DNA from: Epiperipatus broadwayi
Lineage: Eukaryota > Onychophora > Udeonychophora > Euonychophora > Peripatidae
Direction of reading: 5' to 3'
DNA length: 64,000 nt
Assembly: GCA_028023455.1 (NCBI GenBank)
Contig: JAQFVV010012670.1
Location: 434,001-498,000, forward strand
Every line of letters begins with the position of its first letter. Positions within the stretch are counted from its first letter, which is position 1. A program made the translations under genes and the position numbers. The notes beneath the pieces are model-generated. The model was not told the origin of the DNA, did not search any database, and saw only the letters and a list, made by a program, of their open reading frames with translations. Below are positions 46,171 to 59,136 of this stretch, one piece after another.

Positions 46171-48004
46171 TCATTCCAAAAAATTTGGAATGGTTTCAAA
46201 ATATATTGTCGCAATTCTGCTAAATCTAACAAAAAATGTTGATTTAATAGTAAAAAAAAATGTTCTCAGAAGTCAATCATTCATTTAACCATTTGTGAAA
46301 TAATGAAACAAATAAACAATTCTATGTCATTAACTGATTAAGCTGTAACTAAAGTTTCATTCATTAGTACAATTTTTAAGTTAAAATTGGAAGGGCATTA
46401 TATCCATCGGTAAAAAAAATATAAAATGGAAGAATGTTCCAGTAGATGGTCTTATATTGTATTAAAAAGCTTTGAGTTTATATGAAAAAAACTGGCAAAG
46501 ATCTACTGAAAAGATATAATTTCAAATCATTCACTGCAAAAGGAGTAGTTTTACACATTCAAAGACTGATACAGACTTGAAAACAGCAAAACTACCTTAG
46601 ATGCTTCATCTATTGATAATAAGTTGCTATCATATTTCTGAGTATAAAGAAAATAATTACACGTCTTTTTCAAAAACATTTATTAAACTAATTAATATGG
46701 ATGATATATTACAAATATGGAGATGAGTTATGGAACTAACATTATTGAGTTAAACAGGGTTAGGTATTTAGTGGTTAAGTTCTTTGTTAACTTTATTAGA
46801 GAGTCTGTATTATTCTATTTTTATTCAATATATATATATAATTGTTAATCTAAATATGTATATCTAATATAATTATTAAATTAAATTATATTGTGTATAT
46901 ATGATTAAAAATTATTTGTACAATATAACAGTATTCATTATTATTCAATAATTTACATTATCTGCTAAAGGCATTGGAATCAATAAAATGACTACATTAT
47001 ACACTTTTGTAAAGTCCTTTACACATTGCTTTGCTTAAGAATTGTACTGTCTTCATTTTGAATTTTTCAAATTAAAAAGTCTTTGATTTAAAACGGTAAA
47101 TTTTAACAACAAAAAAAACTCAAAATCTTTAATTTCTTTTTTAATTTTTATTACAAATATATATAAATAATAAACTTATTATTAGAAATAAAACAATAAA
47201 TAATATTTCCAATACAAAGTATTTCACGTCTGCCATCATGAAAGTTTTTAGAATATAATATATTATTAAAATGAAATATATTTAATAACAGCTATATGTA
47301 AACATCATATATTTATTAAAAAATAAATATTAAGAAATTTAACATAAAAAAAAACTTAAAGCAAAAAAGTACTAACTTTCTATCAATAACAATGTGAAGT
47401 AAAATAACTGCCAAATTCTGGTTCCTATAATGCAGACATAAGTCTTTTATCATCTGATTTTAGAGCTTCCCACCCCATTTCCAATTACTAATTACAGCTA
47501 ACATCTAAGAGCAATAAGTTAAACTAAAATGTATGTTATATTCAACTGTTTAATGATAGAAACTTGAAAATCATAAAAATTCACACGTGAAAGTCAAATA
47601 AGTAAAACGTCAGGCAGCTAATGGTTATAACTATATTCAATAAATTTATATAGTCCTTTTTCAAAGGACCAATAAAAATAAATGATACATATATCTATTA
47701 AAAATTACAGATAAACAGTTTAATAACTATTCGATAAAATACAATATATATATAAAGTTGCTTATAATTTTAAAAACATGTATTAAAAATAGCATATGTC
47801 TATAATTTTAATTTAGCATTTTCATATGTTTAAAAAATCTGAGTTAATATAAAATTATAATGGTAAGATAAAATTATTTTTTTAATAATCTAATTTAATA
47901 GTTAATTTATTTTTTATTCAATTATTTAATAACATAAATAAATAGATAACTAAATTGATGCTTGTTTGTTTCTGACAAATTTTATGATATAATTTGTCTT
48001 TGGA
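46171..48004. other. AT-rich, no recognised feature
   Basis: No ORF, repeat relative or RNA gene recognised in 1.8 kb; a few AT microsatellites. Confidence 0.45.
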
Positions 48005-48125
48005 AATGTGAATTTTTTTTTTTTTTTTCATGTGTCATAGCATCGGCTGGGAAGCGAACCCACTAACCCGGAACAACTGCTTGTAAGGCAGCTATGCTGA
48101 CCTCTCGACCACCGACGCTTGACAA
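48005..48125 (-). mobile_element. SINE-B copy, minus strand
   Basis: T run 48013-48028, then ATGTGTCATAGCATCGGCTG, GGAAGCGAACCCACTAAC, TGACCTCTCGACCACCGACG. The centre has TGCTTGTAAGGCAGC. Flanks AATGTGAATT and AATGTAAAAT may be a decayed TSD. Confidence 0.77.
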
Positions 48126-48474
48126 TGTAAAATAATTTTAATGAAACATAAGCAAAAATTGCCAACAAACAGCATAAAAAACGCTCAATTTAGTTAGTTT
48201 TCTATTATCACTATAATCACTGTGATATGAGTTCAATGGCATGTGTTCATTTAGATTTGTTGATGGTAAAAATTTAAGCTTCAAGAGATTTTCAAGATTT
48301 GTAAATCATTTAACAGTTTACAATTTTAGTTTTAACTATTGCGCTTTAAGATCAAAAGCAATCAGTGATACCTAGGCCACTGTTTAGATTGATGTTGACA
48401 AAAAAATCATTATACTGTTGTTATTTATTTACTTTTTTTAGATTATTAAATATTTAATGAATAGTATTTATGTA

Positions 48475-48689
48475 TTGTAATTTTTACTACACTACTCTAA
48501 CACAAGGTAGGAATTGGTTTCTATAAACTTTTAATACCATGTGGAGGGGTGCAATCATAAACATATGACCAAAGACATAAAAAAGATATATAATCCCCAA
48601 AGATGCATATTCCATGCATCTTTAAAGATGCATATTCCATGGTCCAGACCACAATCTCTTACACATAAGTTTATCATTGTTCACTATAT
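48475..48689 (-). repeat. Repeat R45, copy 2, left part
   Basis: Follows the second R45 unit at 45859-46020: CTTTTAATACCATGTGGAGG, ATAAACATATGACCAAAGAC, TCCCCAAAGATGCATATTCC, GACCACAATCTCTTACACAT and TTATCATTGTTC. The hammerhead-like core has been deleted and GATGCATATTCCATG is duplicated in its place. The copy resumes after the RTE, at 49178. Confidence 0.68.
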
Positions 48690-49187
48690 CATCATCATCA
48701 TCATCATCAACCATTATCAATCCACTGCAGGATGAAGGTTTCTCCAAGTTTAATCCATCTCTGATCTTTAGCTTTTCTTCTCCACATCACCCCTGCACCC
48801 TTTCTTATTTCATCCATCCATCTCACGTGTGGTCTCTTTCTGGGTCTTTTACAATCTCTTGGAATCCCATTTAAGATTTCAATTGTCCATCTATTATCAT
48901 CTCTTCTAGCAATCTGTCCAGCCCAACTCCACTTCAATCTTTTATTTTTTTTCAGTGAGGTCAGTAACACCTGTTTGTTCTCTTACCCATACATTGTGTT
49001 TTCGATTTCTTCTTGTTACTCCCAACATGCATCTCTCCATACTTCTTTGAGTGGTCTGGAGTCTCTGTATTGCTCTTCTATTAAGTGTCCAAGTCTCAGA
49101 TCCATAAGTAAGAACTGGTAAAACACATTTGTTAAAAACCTTCCTTTTCAAACACATAGGCATATTTCCTTTTAGTATTCACTATAT
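48680..49187 (-). mobile_element. 5'-truncated RTE with 10-bp TSD, inside R45
   Basis: TTCACTATAT is exact at 48680-48689 and 49178-49187, and R45 continues on both sides as in the uninterrupted copy at 45.7-46.1 kb, so both insertion points are certain. The element (48690-49177, minus) has GATGATGATGATG at its 3' end. Its frame reads MPMCLKRKVFNKCVLPVLTY, GSETWTLNRR, MERCMLGVTRRNRK, then after a frameshift near 48950 LKWSWAGQIARRDDNRW and RKRPHVRWMDEIR. Only the RTE C-terminus is present. Confidence 0.92.
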
Positions 49188-49446
49188 ATAGATAACCAAT
49201 TACTACAGTTTAACTGATAAGTGTTAAACTTACTGCCCTCACAACTTTGACACAAATCACTTAATGAAAATACATTAATAATTTTTATTAATTATTGATT
49301 AGACTAGAGATTAACTACTTAACAAATATTTCTACAGTGTAATTTTCACTACTCTACTCTCACACAAGATAAAAAAAATTATACTACAGAAATATTATTC
49401 ATTAAGTGAATAATCTCTAGTCTAATGAATGACTAATAAAAATTAT
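49188..49446. repeat. R45 right part and an inverted repeat
   Basis: R45 continues with ATTACTACAGTTTAACTGAT, then CACTTAATGAAAATACATTA (compare 46092). From 49280 to 49345 and 49373 to 49446 an inverted repeat pairs TTAGACTAGAGATTA with TAATCTCTAGTCTAA. The loop CACTACTCTACTCTCACACA resembles the left edge of R45 at 48485, so part of the repeat has been copied back inverted. Confidence 0.6.
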
Positions 49447-49953
49447 TAAATATTTATTTTTTATAAGCATGTGAATTTACATAAAGATTTTTTTAAATAT
49501 ATTTGATTTTTTGGAATAAATTAGCCTACTGAAAATTAGCAATAATATTATTAATAGATTTTTTTTTTTAAATTTAAGAATTTTTTTTATTTTATTTCTA
49601 TAATTAATTTCATCATCTGGATATTTGTTGTTAATAAAATTTATCTAAAATATGAGTTTTTTTCATTAAATAAAATTTTTTTTTGACTAAAAGCTGATAT
49701 AAAATCCCTTGTTTTGACAATATTATTGTTTTCCTCTTTCTCTCTCTTTTTAATGCAAAGTTATTTTATTTCTAAGATTGTTTTCTTTATTTAGAATTAT
49801 TACATTAAAAAATATATAACCAAAGGATAAGTATAAAAAAATATGGAGCAATGTTCCCAAGCAAAGTTCTCAAAGGGTTATCTCAATAGATCTTTTAGCC
49901 TTCTATAAGTTGATTAAATCTTCGTTTTACTTAAATTCAAATTCATGATCAAC

Positions 49954-49985
<32 letters not shown>

Positions 49986-50655
49986 GATTTATTCATTTTT
50001 AAATGATCATTCAGTATTTGCTGATCTCCAAATGCAATACCAATTGACAATCTCGCTGATTATAAGACAGCTAATTTTTCATTAACAACTGTTGTCAGTT
50101 TTCAATCTGAAATCCCCTTTAATCTTTTCCTTTTCATCATTAAACTGTTTCATACATCCATAAACTTTTTTGATACTAATATTCTTTACAAATATATCAA
50201 TAAAATAGCATACAAAAACATTATTACAATTCTGATATCACTTTTCAGATTTGCTAAATTTACCGGGAACTCATTGTTTGTCGAGAGTCTATTTGTAGAC
50301 AATGACATATTCCGTGAAAGTTTTAGATAACAGTAAATTTTGGGGAGTGTCTCAACAGAACTCCTGAAATGTATGTTGATAGAATATATTGTTGAATATG
50401 TTATCATTCTAACATTGCAGTAGAAATTCATTATTGCGGGGAAAAGGGTTTAATCCAATTTCCGGAAAATATATTCAAGAATGTAATATTTGTCCATCAA
50501 ATGAAAGATTTACATCCACAAAGCAAGATTACCAAAGTGGTTTTCTACTACACTTTTTCCAATTATCTACCCATCAGAGGTCGGCAATACTACATATCAG
50601 GGATCCAAAGAAAAAAATGATAAATTTCATATTTTGCATAAAAGTGTAAAGAAAG
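49447..50655. other. AT-rich, no recognised feature
   Basis: Long T and A runs (49949-49985). Opposed frames of 71 and 81 codons near 50.2-50.6 kb match no family. No repeat relatives apart from a short AACTGAAAATTAGC at about 49530. Confidence 0.4.
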
Positions 50656-51180
50656 TAAAAATTTACATCAAGAACTGTATTAAATAAAATAATATATTTA
50701 ATTTCCAAAAAGCAATCCTTTTATGATAAGAAATGAGGTAATTAAAATCACAAAAATGACATTTGCATGATGAAGCCAAATGCAAATCCATAAGAAATTG
50801 AATGTGACAAAGCAATGCTAAGAATGAATTTTAAGTAATGATTATCCAAGCATATTAAGCCAAAAATAATCTATATCAACCATAAGAAAATAAATAGCAA
50901 TAAATGTGAGTTAAACATAAGCCCCATAAAAAATTAAATTCCAAAAATCTGTTTACAGTAAAAATAAAAATGTGCACGCCATAAAATATACACAGGCCAA
51001 AATGTACATTTAAGGCAAGAATTGTACTAAGTTGTTACTAAATGCTGATTTAATGATAACGGCAAATACAGATCCTTAATAACTTAAATTCCAAAAAGCA
51101 ATTCATTTACTGTTAAAAAAACTCCATACACGTCATAAAACGTACTCAGGTAAAAACATACATTCATTAAGATTTTGGTT
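50656..51180. repeat. Degenerate tandem or internally repeated segment
   Basis: TTCCAAAAAGCAAT occurs near 50703 and 51090, TTCCAAAAATCTG near 50940, and AATGCAAATCCATAAG / AATACAGATCCTTAAT near 50780 and 51064. CGCCATAAAATATACACAGG and CGTCATAAAACGTACTCAGG occur near 50978 and 51131. Step sizes of about 150 suggest an old tandem array. Confidence 0.45.
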
Positions 51181-52300
51181 AGGGTGTGTGAAAATGTTAC
51201 TGCCTGTTAATGTGATACGATACCTTGTGATAGTATATGACTATGGATCCGTTTACATGGCCTTGTCACTATGTAATTTATTTTCATGATTTTAATTAAT
51301 ATTTTTATCACAAATGGATTATTTTTAAAATTTAACTTCTTATCAATTGTTTATTACTTATATTCATTCCAAATTTTCTTTTGCATTTAATTTATGGATT
51401 TGCATTCAGCCTCATCATTAAAACATTATCTCATTTACAAGATTTTAATATATTTCTCACTATAAATAAATTGTTTTTTGAAACTGCAATATATTATTTT
51501 ACTTAATAAACTATAAATCAAAAATGCAATCAATTATTTTCTTATGGATTCAATATGTCATATATTTATTAAAATATTAAACTCAATATGCATTAATTTG
51601 GTTGACAAATATATTATTTTCAGGTTTTCATTTTATTTTTTTATGTTTTCATGCATAAATATTAAACTTATTGATTATTTTTCTGAAGTTATTGCTAAGT
51701 GGCTCTATTTGATGATTAGAGCACAGGCTCTAGTAACACCAGTTTTTAAAGCATCACTGTAAACTTTTAGCAAAGTTCAAATGAAAGCCACCAAACTAAG
51801 TTTCAATAAAAACCTAATTAATGTTTACTTAAATAACGAATGTGAATCTGGGTGTGAAACAGAAACAACATATGAATTAAATGCCAAGTGTTTATATAAC
51901 TAACATCACTGTTTGGTTACAATATATGTTAATTTTAGAAGATTTCAATTCAGTTAATATAATGGCATACTGCCTTTGTCCATTATACTCATGAGCTGGA
52001 ATTACAATAAATCATTATATGGTCAGTTGCTTGGAAGTCAAATTAAATTTGAGCAAAATTTAAAATTTTTTAGATAATAAAATATTTCCTAATCAAGCCC
52101 CAAACTTCACTCATTCTTAACTAGAGAATAATGATATGAGCTATGTAAAAAATAATAACAATTAAATGCAATAAATCAAGCAGGGCAAATGCCAATTATA
52201 TTGATTTAATGAGTGTTGATGCCCAATTGATGAAGATGTCATATACCTATTGGTGTTGAGAATATGATATACTTTTACCTTTTAAAATAGCACTATATTA
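51181..52300. other. AT-rich, no recognised feature
   Basis: No gene or repeat relative recognised. Confidence 0.45.
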
Positions 52301-52390
52301 GTTCCAAGTTAGTTCCAAAACGTTCTTACTATACTCGCGTATAGCACTTATATTAGTTCCAAATTGTTCTTACTATACTCGCGTATAAAA
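52296..52390. repeat. Tandem duplication with CG-containing unit
   Basis: TAGTTCCAA, GTTCTTACTATACTCGCGTA and TAGCACT/TAAAAGT occur twice, at about 52309-52350 and 52353-52390, roughly a 46-bp step. Further TAGTTCCAAG sits just before. Followed by a TG microsatellite at 52409-52422. Confidence 0.65.
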
Positions 52391-52699
52391 GTGCCTACAT
52401 GCATGCACGTGTGTGTGCGTGTATAGTCTTGGATAAACACAAATAAGGATTAATGTGTATATACATGCATATAAATATGCATACAAGCATACACATGTGG
52501 ACATTAAGAATTTTAAAGTATTAAATATTTCTAAGTTCCTAATCCTCTTTTAGAAATTTCATTCATCAGATCTCAATAAATCTTCAAGAAAATATCCACG
52601 TGTTAACCTTCTTAAAGAACCAAATTAACGTTCTCCATTTTAAAAATTACAATTCTGATAATGGAAACTTATCGGGTTATTAAAAAGTTTAAAATTCTG

Positions 52700-52865
52700 T
52701 TTGCCTAGCCTTTCTCCATTGAGTTTTATCGGCAAAGGCCGGGCAGATGAATATCAAATAGGATACATTAGGGAGTGCACAAGAAGCACCTGTCTGTGTT
52801 AAAACAAGATTTATGAGAGCTATAGTCAACACTCCCCACACCATCTACTAGAAATCTGTAAAAAT
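52700..52865. other. GC-richer island, unexplained
   Basis: TCGGCAAAGGCCGGGCAGAT and AGGGAGTGCACAAGAAGCAC stand out from the AT-rich surroundings. A short frame of some 45 codons crosses it, ending TGTCTGTGTTAA, with no recognisable motif. No copy elsewhere in the window was seen. It may be a repeat of unseen family or a decayed exon. Confidence 0.3.
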
Positions 52866-53159
52866 ATACAAAAATACTAAAAGAACTTTTCTTTTCTTGG
52901 AATTATTTTTTTTTCCGCAAAGAAATTCTATGAATTGTTAAAAACAATAATTTACATTTTACAACACTCTAATGAATATTATCTGAGACGGTTCAAGGCA
53001 TAATTACTAGAAATCAATAACAAAGCACATTAATTTCTTTCCTCTTTTCAGTTGTTTTTTTTACCTTTATATACCGTAGAGAAAATAAAAAGGGAAATAT
53101 TACTTGTGTTTCAATTAAATGACAACTTTATTCTCAAACACACAAAAAAATTTAATGAA

Positions 53160-53335
53160 AGGAAATTTGTGAACGCAGACTTTCACGCTTCCTACAGTCA
53201 TCCACTCTATCCTACATAACCGATACACATGACCACATGCACGTGAGCTTGAAAGTCTGGGTTCAAATCCCTTTAATCAGATCTAGGTTAAATATATACA
53301 TTATACCTGTATTTCAATATTAAAAAAGATTTAGA
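53160..53335 (+). repeat. SINE-A, partly inverted copy
   Basis: A minus SINE-A head (53171-53247, GCAGACTTTCACGCTTCC, then CCGATACACATGACCACATG) runs straight into a plus SINE-A 3' part (53248 on, AGCTTGAAAGTCTGGGTTCA, then a tail with GGTTAAAT and CTGTATTTCAA). The two share about 22 bp as an inverted repeat. This is what a twin-primed or snap-back insertion with a short overlap would leave. A possible TSD is too degenerate to claim. Confidence 0.65.
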
Positions 53336-55130
53336 TAAATTAAAATATTTTACGTAAACAATTATCATAATTAGTTGCAACTTTATAAAATCAAGTCTGT
53401 TATTTCATATACTGACACACACTCAATTATGAATCCTAAGACGATATAACGAAGAAAGCATATTAATATTTAATAAGAAAAAGTTTTATAAATGCATATA
53501 TAAGAATATATCCTTAAATGTATTAAAAATACAATAATGAGTATAATAACAAAAATAAAGCACATATTGATAGATTCTTCCAAAGGTTTTAGGAAAGTGA
53601 TTTGTAAAGTGGTTGATAAGTTATTTTTTCCTTAGTCCATATTTCCACTGTTATCATATTCGCAAAAGATTCACAAAATAGGGCTAAGAGAAGATTTTTA
53701 TGCCTTTATCCTTATGATAAGCAAAAGAATAAGTTAGATAATTATTTTCAGTCTCTTTTTTAAAAAAAAATCTATTTGTATGCATATAAACATCTACACA
53801 ACATATATAGCTCTGATCTTAAACAATAAATAGCCAGTCAAAATATTATTAATAATTTAAGATAATAAAGACCAGTAGCAATTGGGCATTCATACAGTTA
53901 ATAATTATGAGATATATATATATATAAGAATTGTAGCAATTATATATTTGTGGATTTGCACACTATTTGAACCAGCTATAGTTTGTTTTATGAATCAAAC
54001 AGCTTATTCCTTATATAAATGTTGACTTGAATTTTAACACAGAGTTACTGTATTGTTTGTATTGTTACACGCATAAAACATGTTGAATTTATTATACATA
54101 TATCATAGTTTAAGCTTATATGATGATGATAATTAATGACTGTGCTGTAGAAAAAATAACCAGAATTCACTGCTGGGATATTCCTTATCACAGGAAGTGA
54201 GGCATTCACAAACAATCTTATAAGTCTTTGTAGAATCATATCAAAACAAACATAGTAATAAATGGACTGTTTTGGGATATACGTAACCAAGTCAAGTTTT
54301 AAATTTTATAAAAGTTCTTTTATAAAATAATACATTATATCACAACAATCCACTAGTGAATAAAAGTTCCAGATTGGTCATTCACTATATGCAAATGTAC
54401 ACATAAATAACATGTATATGTCCATTGGTTATTACTAAAATTTTACCAATGCAAATGCTTAGCTAAACATTCATATTAATTAATCAATGATTTTGACATT
54501 ATTATATGGAATTAATAGGCTGAATCCAAGAAAAAACATTAACAAAGATTTCTCTATGTAATCATTTACAATAAAAATCTTGGATTCCAATAAACTAATC
54601 TAAAAATTTATTGAAATAAATATACAACTACATTAAAGATAGAAAAAAATCTGCAATCTGAATTCAAAAAGAGATAAAAGTTTTACGTATCTATTGCAAA
54701 TTAAGCATAAAAAATTAAGAATACAAAAGTGAGCATAAAACTATTTAGAATATTTAAGATTTTTGATAAAGTTGAAAGCTATGATAAATGATGCTTATGA
54801 TAGTAATTAATTATACATGTAGGCTAAGAATGTCAAGATAATAATACAATGACGTAATAATCTGATGAACCTTATCTTGAATTGTTCACATAATCTAATA
54901 ATAAATATAGAAACACTATTGAACTAAGTAATAATGAAAATTACTTTTGTAAATTTGTTACTGGTAACAGGTGTTATTTTCTAACTCTTAAAAACTCTAG
55001 CAGTCTGATAATTGCTGGTATCAAAAAAATTGTTGCAGATCTAACTTAAATGTATATATGTTTGAGAATTTATTACCATATAATGAGCTAATTCAATATA
55101 TACATTTTTGCCTGGGAAAAAAGAAATAAA
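53336..55130. other. AT-rich, no recognised feature
   Basis: An 81-codon minus frame at 54045-54290 lacks recognisable motifs. No repeat relatives seen. Confidence 0.45.
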
Positions 55131-55138
55131 AAATTGTA

Positions 55139-55213
55139 TTGTGATGTGATGCGATGTATTATGGCTTCTCCTTAAACGAAGTCAAGAATATCTCAGCAAT
55201 TATGCCCAGATAA
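55139..55213 (-). repeat. Copy of the repeat nested in the 22.9-kb hAT MITE
   Basis: Minus strand: TCTGGGCATAATTGCTGAGA, TATTCTTGACTTCGTTTA, GGAGAAGCC, then ATCGCATCACATCAC. It matches 22918-22995 nearly base for base. Confidence 0.72.
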
Positions 55214-56154
55214 ACCTGTAAAAATGAAAAAATTACTTCCATCAAAGCCAAGCCGACTAAAAATGAAGTGCTTAATTTTCTTTTTTTCTATAATGAAATA
55301 AATTACAAATGATTCATTAAAGACTAAAAACATAATAATAAAGCAAAAGAAATAACATTTATTAAAGCAAAAGGGTTAACAAATTTTGAAACAAGTTAGC
55401 ATTAATTGGATAATCATAACCAAACATTTATTCACTGTATCAGATAGTTTGAAAGCATAAAAGATTATGGGGAACATTTTCATTTTTAATAATATTGATA
55501 TTTTTTAGTGGCAAGTTATTATTATTGAGTCTATTTAAGTAAAATAAAACATAAAAAAATTACTAAAGAAATTACGCATATATCTTAAATTATTATGTTC
55601 TAGAAATAAATAAATAAATAACTTTATTTAGAACTATCAATTTTCTACTTAATCATACTTGCAAAAAATCTTCCAAAAATTTGTACACTATGCATGCATG
55701 TTTTATATTAAGTTATGGCTAATTTTGTGCAGATTGTTTGTTTTTTTTAAAAAAAGGCATTTTTTAAAATGGTGATTTTAATGAAAGTTATTTTTTTGAA
55801 AATTTAACGGATTTATTAGATATGGAAAATTTCGGTTTTTATATTTTTTAACAATTATTATTATGCAAAATTATTTACTGTTTTATTTTCACTTCTATTA
55901 ATCACATTTTTAAATATTACTTTGTAAAAAATAGACCAAATAATACGAACAATATAATTAATATTTGCTTTTAATATACATATGTATATATGTCCTTATA
56001 TATAAAACTATCAAATTCAAGTACTATCTTATTTTTTGTTTATCAATGTTAATATTAAAATAAACATTTAAAAATAAATGATATCAAACATAATATTTAT
56101 TTTGGTGGGATAAAAAAGTTTTCTGTTTAGGTCATGGATTCTACCGATTGTTTG
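55214..56154. other. AT-rich, no recognised feature
   Basis: Nothing recognised. Confidence 0.4.
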
Positions 56155-56283
56155 AAAGACTTCCTTTTTTTTTCTCTCATGTGTCATAGCATCAGCCAGG
56201 AAGCGAACCCGCTAACCCGGGACAACTGTTTGTAAAGCAGCTGTCGCTGACCTCTCGCTCACCAATGCTTGACAAAGACTTCC
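56155..56283 (-). mobile_element. SINE-B copy with exact 10-bp TSD
   Basis: AAAGACTTCC is exact at 56155-56164 and 56274-56283. The reversed element has a T run, CATGTGTCATAGCATCAGCC, AGGAAGCGAACCCGCTAACC, GGGACAACTGTTTGTAAAGC and TGACCTCTCGCTCACCAATG. Confidence 0.88.
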
Positions 56284-58428
56284 ATTTTCATTAAAAAAAA
56301 AACTGTTATTAATGATAGTTAGGTACTTTATAACTTATTTTTTCATATGTAGATTAATTTAACAATATTAAAAATAAAGCTAGCATACCAAAATATATAA
56401 TTTATGAATAAATTAAAATTAATAAGTTTAAAAATATTTAATTTTACTTATTTTTTGATAATTATAATATTTTATTACTTGGATTGTTTTTATATTATAT
56501 TAGCTTTATAAAGCATTTAAATTTAATTTTTTTATGATGTGTTAAGTTATTGTGAAAATTGCATTTTCAATAGATGCATAAAACGTTTAATATAACATTG
56601 CTAGGAATAACAAAATTAAGTAATTGAATAAAAAAAAAAAAATCTAAATTCCTTTAAATACTAACTATAATGTAATATTTACTGCAGAAAACATACATTA
56701 TTTCTTACAAATATATACGATATATTAAGATTTTCAACAAAAAAGTTTGTGCATTTTAAAAATAGTTTTCCAAAATAGATTTTGCATATTTCTCTATCAC
56801 ATAAAATTTATTTTTTTGCCATTAATAATAATATTATTTTCAAATAACAATCCCAATTATTTTGTGCAATTTTAAGCACTGCTTCATAATTTCTAAAAGA
56901 CAATTCTCTTTTCATTTCATATTTTTTCATAGCTTCTAACATTTATATATTTATTTGTCTTCCATATTACTTATCTAACTTTTATCTTAAATCTACGAAG
57001 TATTAAAAAAAATAGAAAGATTTTTTTTCTAAATAAGTAAAAATAATGTTTCAGTTAAAAATTATTATCTTTGATTCAAATGTTGGGTAAAGATAACCAA
57101 TGAAATGATTTAAGTGTTCACTGTTTGATAATTTGTGTAAATCTGGGAGGGGGGGGGCAAAATCCTTAGAGCAGTGTTACATTGCTAAGAGTTAACATTA
57201 ATGAAATATGGTTAACTTTATCAAGAAATAAATTTTTATTTTCATATTTTGAACAATAACATTTGGGGAAATCATTTTGTTTAGATATAGTAACAAAGAT
57301 AAAGATTTTTACCTTCTAAATTTATAAAATTTTAATGTTTGTTTTTTTTTAATTTTGAAAAAGATAAAATGTTATAAAAATGCTAAAACTTGTTATGCAA
57401 AAAAAAAAAAAAACTTTAAAAATAATTGTTTTTTATATTATTAAATATCACATCAATTTGTAATAAGTTTGTTTTATACTTATTTTTAAATTGAAAACAT
57501 CAAATGATTTACCAGCAAATAAAAAATATATATCTAGATTAAAAATAGTTTCTTAGCTAGACTTATGAATGATTGGGTATAATCAAATTGTCATGAACAT
57601 AATATGACTTTTTTTTTAAATCATGTAACATTTTAAATGTTTATATTTTCTTAAAGAGGTCAATATTTGTCTTAAGTTTATTTCTATTTCAACCATCATC
57701 ACAATAAAATATGTAAGTGATCTGAAAAATCCAACAGTTCAGAGAAATAGTATTCATAGGACCAAAATTTTAAAACAATTATTTGCATTTCTATTGAGAA
57801 ATTAAAAGAATTAGGTATATATTCAATTTATCATTACTCTATACAATTAGTAATTTGGGATAGAAAATTAGAACATTGATAGTATATCCATTTAAAATGA
57901 CTTATTTTTTATATAATATTGGAAATAAAGTTTGAGATCTGAGCACTATATCATAAAGATAGTTAGTTTTATATATTACAATATAATGCACTAGAATCAG
58001 AGCCACATTTTTTCTTCACATTTTTATTTAATGATATAATATACATCAATTGATGCTAAACTAAATATATACATTAATTTGAAGCTAACTAAAAAATAAT
58101 ATTTCACCTGTAATGGTTGATGATGAAAACATAAAATCTAATGAAACTTTCAGGAAATAACTATAGTATTATCTATTTTCTTATTGGAGATAAAATTCCC
58201 ATACAATGATAGATCTTTACTTTATATCTAATTGAGAAAGTGCTCTTAAAATGGATCATTTTCATTAAAGTAATTTATGGAATTTTTTTTTTTTAAAAAT
58301 AAATATCAATGTAGGATATTTGTTCCCAATACAGTTTCCATATGTTTTACATTTTTATCTCACTTCATAATCATATGTTTTAATTCTAAAAATTCAGTTT
58401 GTGTTGCATTTGAGACTTTTTCTTTATA
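56284..58428. other. AT-rich, no recognised feature
   Basis: Only homopolymers (9-base G run at 57149-57157, A run at 57400-57413). No gene or repeat relative seen. Confidence 0.45.
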
Positions 58429-58512
58429 AATTTTTTTTTTCATATGTCAAATAGCGTTGAACAGGAAGCGAACCCAGGCAGCTATGCTAACCACTAGGCC
58501 ACCAACGCTTCT
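58429..58512 (-). repeat. SINE-B, internally deleted copy
   Basis: T run, CATATGTCAAATAGCGTTGA, AGGAAGCGAACCCAGGCAGC, TATGCTAACCACTAGGCCAC, CAACGC. It keeps both ends of the family head but lacks about 25 bp in the middle, and the A-box region reads GTGGCCTAGTGGTTAGC. It may be a distinct subfamily. Confidence 0.65.
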
Positions 58513-59136
58513 GAAAACAATAAAATCATCCACTGGACCCCATAAAATTCTTCATTTACAGTAGCATTGTTACAACATTTTTATGCTAGTTTTATCAAAA
58601 GTTTGGAATGCTCTCAAATTTGATTTTAAATCATTCGTAATTTCCAAATCAATCTGGACTCCATTTATTTAATATAATTATTACATTGTCTTACTTTGCA
58701 TAAAAGACTTCTTTCTGAAATTTTTTTTCTTAATTATAGACTTCATTCTGTTATATTCTTACAATAAAAGTGATTAACAATAACTCCTTTAGAAGGTCTT
58801 AGAGATAATCTTTATAATATACATGAGATTTTGTAAGTGAAAATAAACATAAAATATTCTCTTTAATTGACAGTTTTAAATAAATAAAAATTATTCACTG
58901 AAAAATAGCACTTAATAATTTTGCAAAAATATTTTTAAAAAGTCAAAAATTTAACATATTGTACTTAACCGAAATAAAATTCAATTTCAGTATATGATGT
59001 AGGATTAAGAATAAAAATGTTTTAAAAGTTATGCATTAACCTAGAGAGCATTGATAAGGGTGCTATGGCAACAAAATGCTAAAGGAAGAGACATTATTAT
59101 TATAACATAAATTAATCTTTTTCTTTTAATGGTAGT
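58513..59136. other. AT-rich, no recognised feature
   Basis: Nothing recognised. Confidence 0.4.
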
